Part shown: positions 14,484 to 16,818 of the stretch, in pieces
Numbering within the stretch: position 1 is the stretch's first letter
Layout: each line of letters starts with the position of its first letter
Assembly: GCA_002425935.1 (NCBI GenBank)
Contig: DINE01000011.1
Span: forward strand, 44,186 to 61,003
Length of the DNA: 16,818 nucleotides
Source of the DNA: Bacteroidales bacterium UBA5548
GTDB taxonomy: Bacteria > Bacteroidota > Bacteroidia > Bacteroidales > UBA932
Direction of reading: 5' to 3'
The notes under the pieces: model-generated
The model's database searches: none
What the model saw: the letters and a program-made list of their open reading frames with translations, nothing else
What the model was told of the DNA's origin: nothing
Made by a program: the position numbers and the translations under genes

Positions 14484-15672
14484 TATTACTTTCTGCCTCT
14501 CTGTTTGCCTCCTGAAGCTCTTTAATATCCAAACCCTTCTCTCTCCACTTTTTAATAAGCGGACCATATATTTGCCTGTTATTTGAAAGTTCAACTGCAC
14601 TTAGTTGCTGCATATAACCCCTGTTTGTGCTGTTGTAAATCAGGTTAAAATTCATATATCTCTGACCATTGCCCCTCTTTAAAGAAAAAGTTGCATACTT
14701 TAGAGCCAAAGCATTATCGCATGCTATGGCGTTATCGCTCTTAGCAGATTTAACCAATAAAGAGGGTTGATTTGCTCCGGCCTTAACCCAAAGCGGAACC
14801 GCAACTCCTGCGGGAGGATATCCAAGAATTGTCCACATAATTGTCATATCTGGATTCTCACCCGGCTTAACTCCCTGTATTGCAACAGAGGCGGTAGATG
14901 ATTTTCTTGGAATATAGTCCTGATCTATTACCCAACCTGTGAATTTTTCAGGAGAACTATGCTCTTTTGTAAGATCTGTTCCCATTAACGAATGGTAAAA
15001 TGAGCGCGATAAGTTATTAAAAATCCACTCGGGGGTAATATTCCTCAAAGGTGATTGTCTTGATATAATCTCGGTAGCTGTCTGATGTCTTATATAACCC
15101 ATACCCTCATTAAATCTTCCTGTATATGAGAAATTTGTATAAATCAGATAGCCCTGCGGAGCAATTCTGGGATCATTTGCATCTAACTTTACAAATGAAT
15201 GGTTATTAGTCTCATAGTATGCAGCACCACCATTTGCATCTATTACTCCGAAGTTGGCCTCCACCCTCATAGGCCTGGGAAGGTTGTTAAGGTAGTTTTC
15301 AAAATCTTCAAGAGTTTTGCAAACTGCAAGCGCCCCGTACATCAGATGACCCTCCATGTCCATCTCTTTAACATCGTCGTCTTTAAGATTATATGAAGCG
15401 GTATTCATAATTGAAAAACCAACATTATTTGTGCCTATCCATATAATTCCACCTTTATCAGGGCTGTTAACCAGACCCAGAAAATCATATTTTTCTCCCT
15501 TAAAAAACTCCACTCTGTTGTTGTCTTCACCTGTATCACGGTGTTTCCATAAAATAGGTCTTCCGTCTGCAGTTACCTTTCCTGTTATTATTGCCGATGT
15601 GCAAGCAAAAATATCTGGCGTAATGAGCAGAAAAAGCAGTACAACCGATGAATAAATTAGATTTCTCTTCAT
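14431..15672 (-). CDS. secreted Ntn-hydrolase of the C45/C59 type (acyltransferase or linear amide hydrolase)
   Basis: The 413-residue product has an N-terminal signal sequence (about 4-20) followed directly by FACTSAIITG with Cys24. In the penicillin-acylase-like Ntn hydrolases (choloylglycine hydrolase and acyl-CoA:6-APA acyltransferase relatives) the nucleophile is an N-terminal Cys. Here signal cleavage after Ala23 would expose it, with WKHRDT (42-47) as the expected nearby arginine-aspartate motif and GFSIMNT (85-91) as a further conserved strand. It probably hydrolyses a C-N amide bond of an acylated compound in the periplasm or outside; the substrate is unknown. A lipoprotein anchor at the same Cys is a weaker alternative, because IFAC is a poor lipobox. 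It lies 21 bases downstream of ruvB. Confidence 0.82.
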   Translation of the reverse strand: MKRNLIYSSVVLLFLLITPDIFACTSAIITGKVTADGRPILWKHRDTGEDNNRVEFFKGEKYDFLGLVNSPDKGGIIWIGTNNVGFSIMNTASYNLKDDDVKEMDMEGHLMYGALAVCKTLEDFENYLNNLPRPMRVEANFGVIDANGGAAYYETNNHSFVKLDANDPRIAPQGYLIYTNFSYTGRFNEGMGYIRHQTATEIISRQSPLRNITPEWIFNNLSRSFYHSLMGTDLTKEHSSPEKFTGWVIDQDYIPRKSSTASVAIQGVKPGENPDMTIMWTILGYPPAGVAVPLWVKAGANQPSLLVKSAKSDNAIACDNALALKYATFSLKRGNGQRYMNFNLIYNSTNRGYMQQLSAVELSNNRQIYGPLIKKWREKGLDIKELQEANREAESNISRIYETLIKEISPSKQ

Positions 15673-15693
15673 ATGTGCTCTGTTTAATTTGGT

Positions 15694-16719
15694 TTATTCC
15701 GAAAAGAGAGATGGAGAGGAGGTATTCTCCTTTATAACTCCCAAATGTCTGTATGCAAGATCGGTAGCCTCCCTTCCTCTTGGAGTTCTGTGTATAAAGC
15801 CCTCCTTGATAAGAAATGGTTCGTAGACCTCCTCAATTGTTCCCGGATCTTCGCTAACCGCCGTTGCGATAGTACCCACTCCAACCGGGCCTCCCTTGAA
15901 CTTATGAATTATTGTCGAGAGAATCTTGTTATCCATTGAATCAAGGCCTCTCTTGTCAATATTAAGCGCATCAAGGGCATATAATGTAATCTCAATATCA
16001 ATTGTTCCGTTTCCCTTAACCTGAGCGAAATCTCTTACCCTTCGGAGAAGAGCGTTGGCAATACGCGGTGTACCCCTGCTTCTTCTAGATATCTCCATAG
16101 CAGCTGAGTCATCAATTGGAATATTAAGTATTGATGCACTGCGTTTTATAATTGACAGAAGCACTTCTGCATCGTAATATTCCAGATGGGACTGAATTCC
16201 AAATCTGGCTCTGAGCGGCGAAGTCAGAAGACCGCTTCTGGTAGTTGCTCCAACCAGAGTAAACGGGTTTAGAGTTATCTGAACCGATCTGGCTCCCGGC
16301 CCTTTATCGATCATTATATCAATTGTAAAATCCTCCATAGCTGAGTAGAGATACTCTTCTACGACAGGAGAGAGGCGGTGAATCTCGTCAATAAAAAGGA
16401 CATCGCCTTTTTCTAGGCCGGTTAAAAGACCTGCAAGGTCGCCCGGTTTGTCAAGAACAGGGCCTGAAGTAATTTTAAGATCTACATTTAACTCATTTGC
16501 AACAATATGTGCAAGTGTGGTTTTACCCAGACCCGGAGGGCCGTGAAGTAAAACATGGTCCAGAGCCTCGCCCCTCATTAGAGCAGCCTTCACGAAAATC
16601 TTGAGATTTTCTATAATTTTATCCTGTCCCGAAAATTCAGAAAAATCTTTTGGACGGATTTGAAATTCAAAATCTTTATCTTTGGTATCCCGCTCTTGTC
16701 TCGGGTCGAAAACGGACAT
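15694..16719 (-). CDS. ruvB: Holliday junction branch migration helicase RuvB
   Basis: Hexameric AAA+ motor that with RuvA drives branch migration of Holliday junctions before RuvC resolution, in the cytoplasm. The 341-residue product has Walker A GPPGLGKTT (60-68), Walker B LFIDEIH (108-114), the sensor segment GATTRSGLLTSPLR (157-170) with the arginine finger region LRARFG, and the C-terminal winged-helix part ending in TPRGREATDLAYRHLG. Length and start are typical. No ruvA or ruvC is adjacent. Its promoter region lies at the right edge of the window, and the secreted Ntn-hydrolase gene follows closely, so the two are probably co-transcribed without an obvious functional link. Confidence 0.97.
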   Translation of the reverse strand: MSVFDPRQERDTKDKDFEFQIRPKDFSEFSGQDKIIENLKIFVKAALMRGEALDHVLLHGPPGLGKTTLAHIVANELNVDLKITSGPVLDKPGDLAGLLTGLEKGDVLFIDEIHRLSPVVEEYLYSAMEDFTIDIMIDKGPGARSVQITLNPFTLVGATTRSGLLTSPLRARFGIQSHLEYYDAEVLLSIIKRSASILNIPIDDSAAMEISRRSRGTPRIANALLRRVRDFAQVKGNGTIDIEITLYALDALNIDKRGLDSMDNKILSTIIHKFKGGPVGVGTIATAVSEDPGTIEEVYEPFLIKEGFIHRTPRGREATDLAYRHLGVIKENTSSPSLFSE

Positions 16720-16743
16720 AGTTTTTCACAGTTTTAATTAATA

Positions 16744-16751
16744 CAAATATA
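16744..16751 (-). promoter_or_regulatory. candidate -7 promoter element of ruvB
   Basis: The minus strand reads TATATTTG, a full match to TAnnTTTG, 24 bases upstream of the ruvB start codon and within very AT-rich DNA. No -33 TTTG is evident. The remaining sequence to the window edge shows no gene. Confidence 0.5.
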
Positions 16752-16818
16752 CTTTAATCTTTTATATAACTTTTTCTTTTTATTATAGTTTGTTGATATG
16801 TTGATAAATAAAGATTTT

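Overview
The window looks like ordinary core chromosome from a member of the Bacteroidota, most likely order Bacteroidales. The evidence is a B-type succinate dehydrogenase/fumarate reductase pair with Bacteroides-like sequences, a lactate-dehydrogenase-type malate dehydrogenase, a TonB-family protein, a YbeY with the altered zinc motif I associate with this phylum, near absence of Shine-Dalgarno sequences, and several TAnnTTTG promoter elements. Coding density is very high. No stretch of 300 bases lacks a gene, and I see no insertion sequence, prophage, CRISPR array or toxin-antitoxin module.

Left part (1-3067, minus strand): an operon reads from an AhpD-like carboxymuconolactone decarboxylase gene through ybeY (rRNA maturation) to mnmG (wobble-uridine modification of tRNA). 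It ends at a strong hairpin at 214-241. The core of this hairpin, and a second site inside mnmG at 644-659, resemble the ParB-binding site parS, which fits the frequent origin-proximal position of mnmG (gidA).

Plus-strand block (3123-6251): mdh, tRNA-Ala(GGC), a TonB-like energy transducer and the ribosome-associated GTPase hflX follow one another. Promoter-like elements precede the tRNA and tonB. A hairpin terminator stands immediately before hflX. The hflX tail overlaps the tail of the next, convergent gene.

Middle (6232-8824): a minus-strand pair encodes an alpha/beta hydrolase and an exported DmpA/P1-family (S58) peptidase. Divergent from it is a small lipoprotein of unknown function. 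It ends in a bidirectional terminator shared with sdhB.

Respiratory genes (8844-11581, minus): sdhA and sdhB form a tight pair, but the cytochrome b subunit gene sdhC normally found upstream is absent here. SdhB carries an apparent 12-codon internal duplication next to its [2Fe-2S] motif.

Right part (11701-16818): an exported GH20 beta-N-acetylhexosaminidase overlaps by one base with a six-helix membrane protein of unknown function. That gene in turn overlaps tail-to-tail by 53 bases with a secreted Ntn-hydrolase (C45/C59-like). The Ntn-hydrolase lies downstream of ruvB on the minus strand and is probably co-transcribed with it.

I did not find a clearly new multi-gene system. The most interesting points are the parS-like sites, the sdhB duplication, the missing sdhC and the uncharacterised membrane protein coupled to the hexosaminidase.
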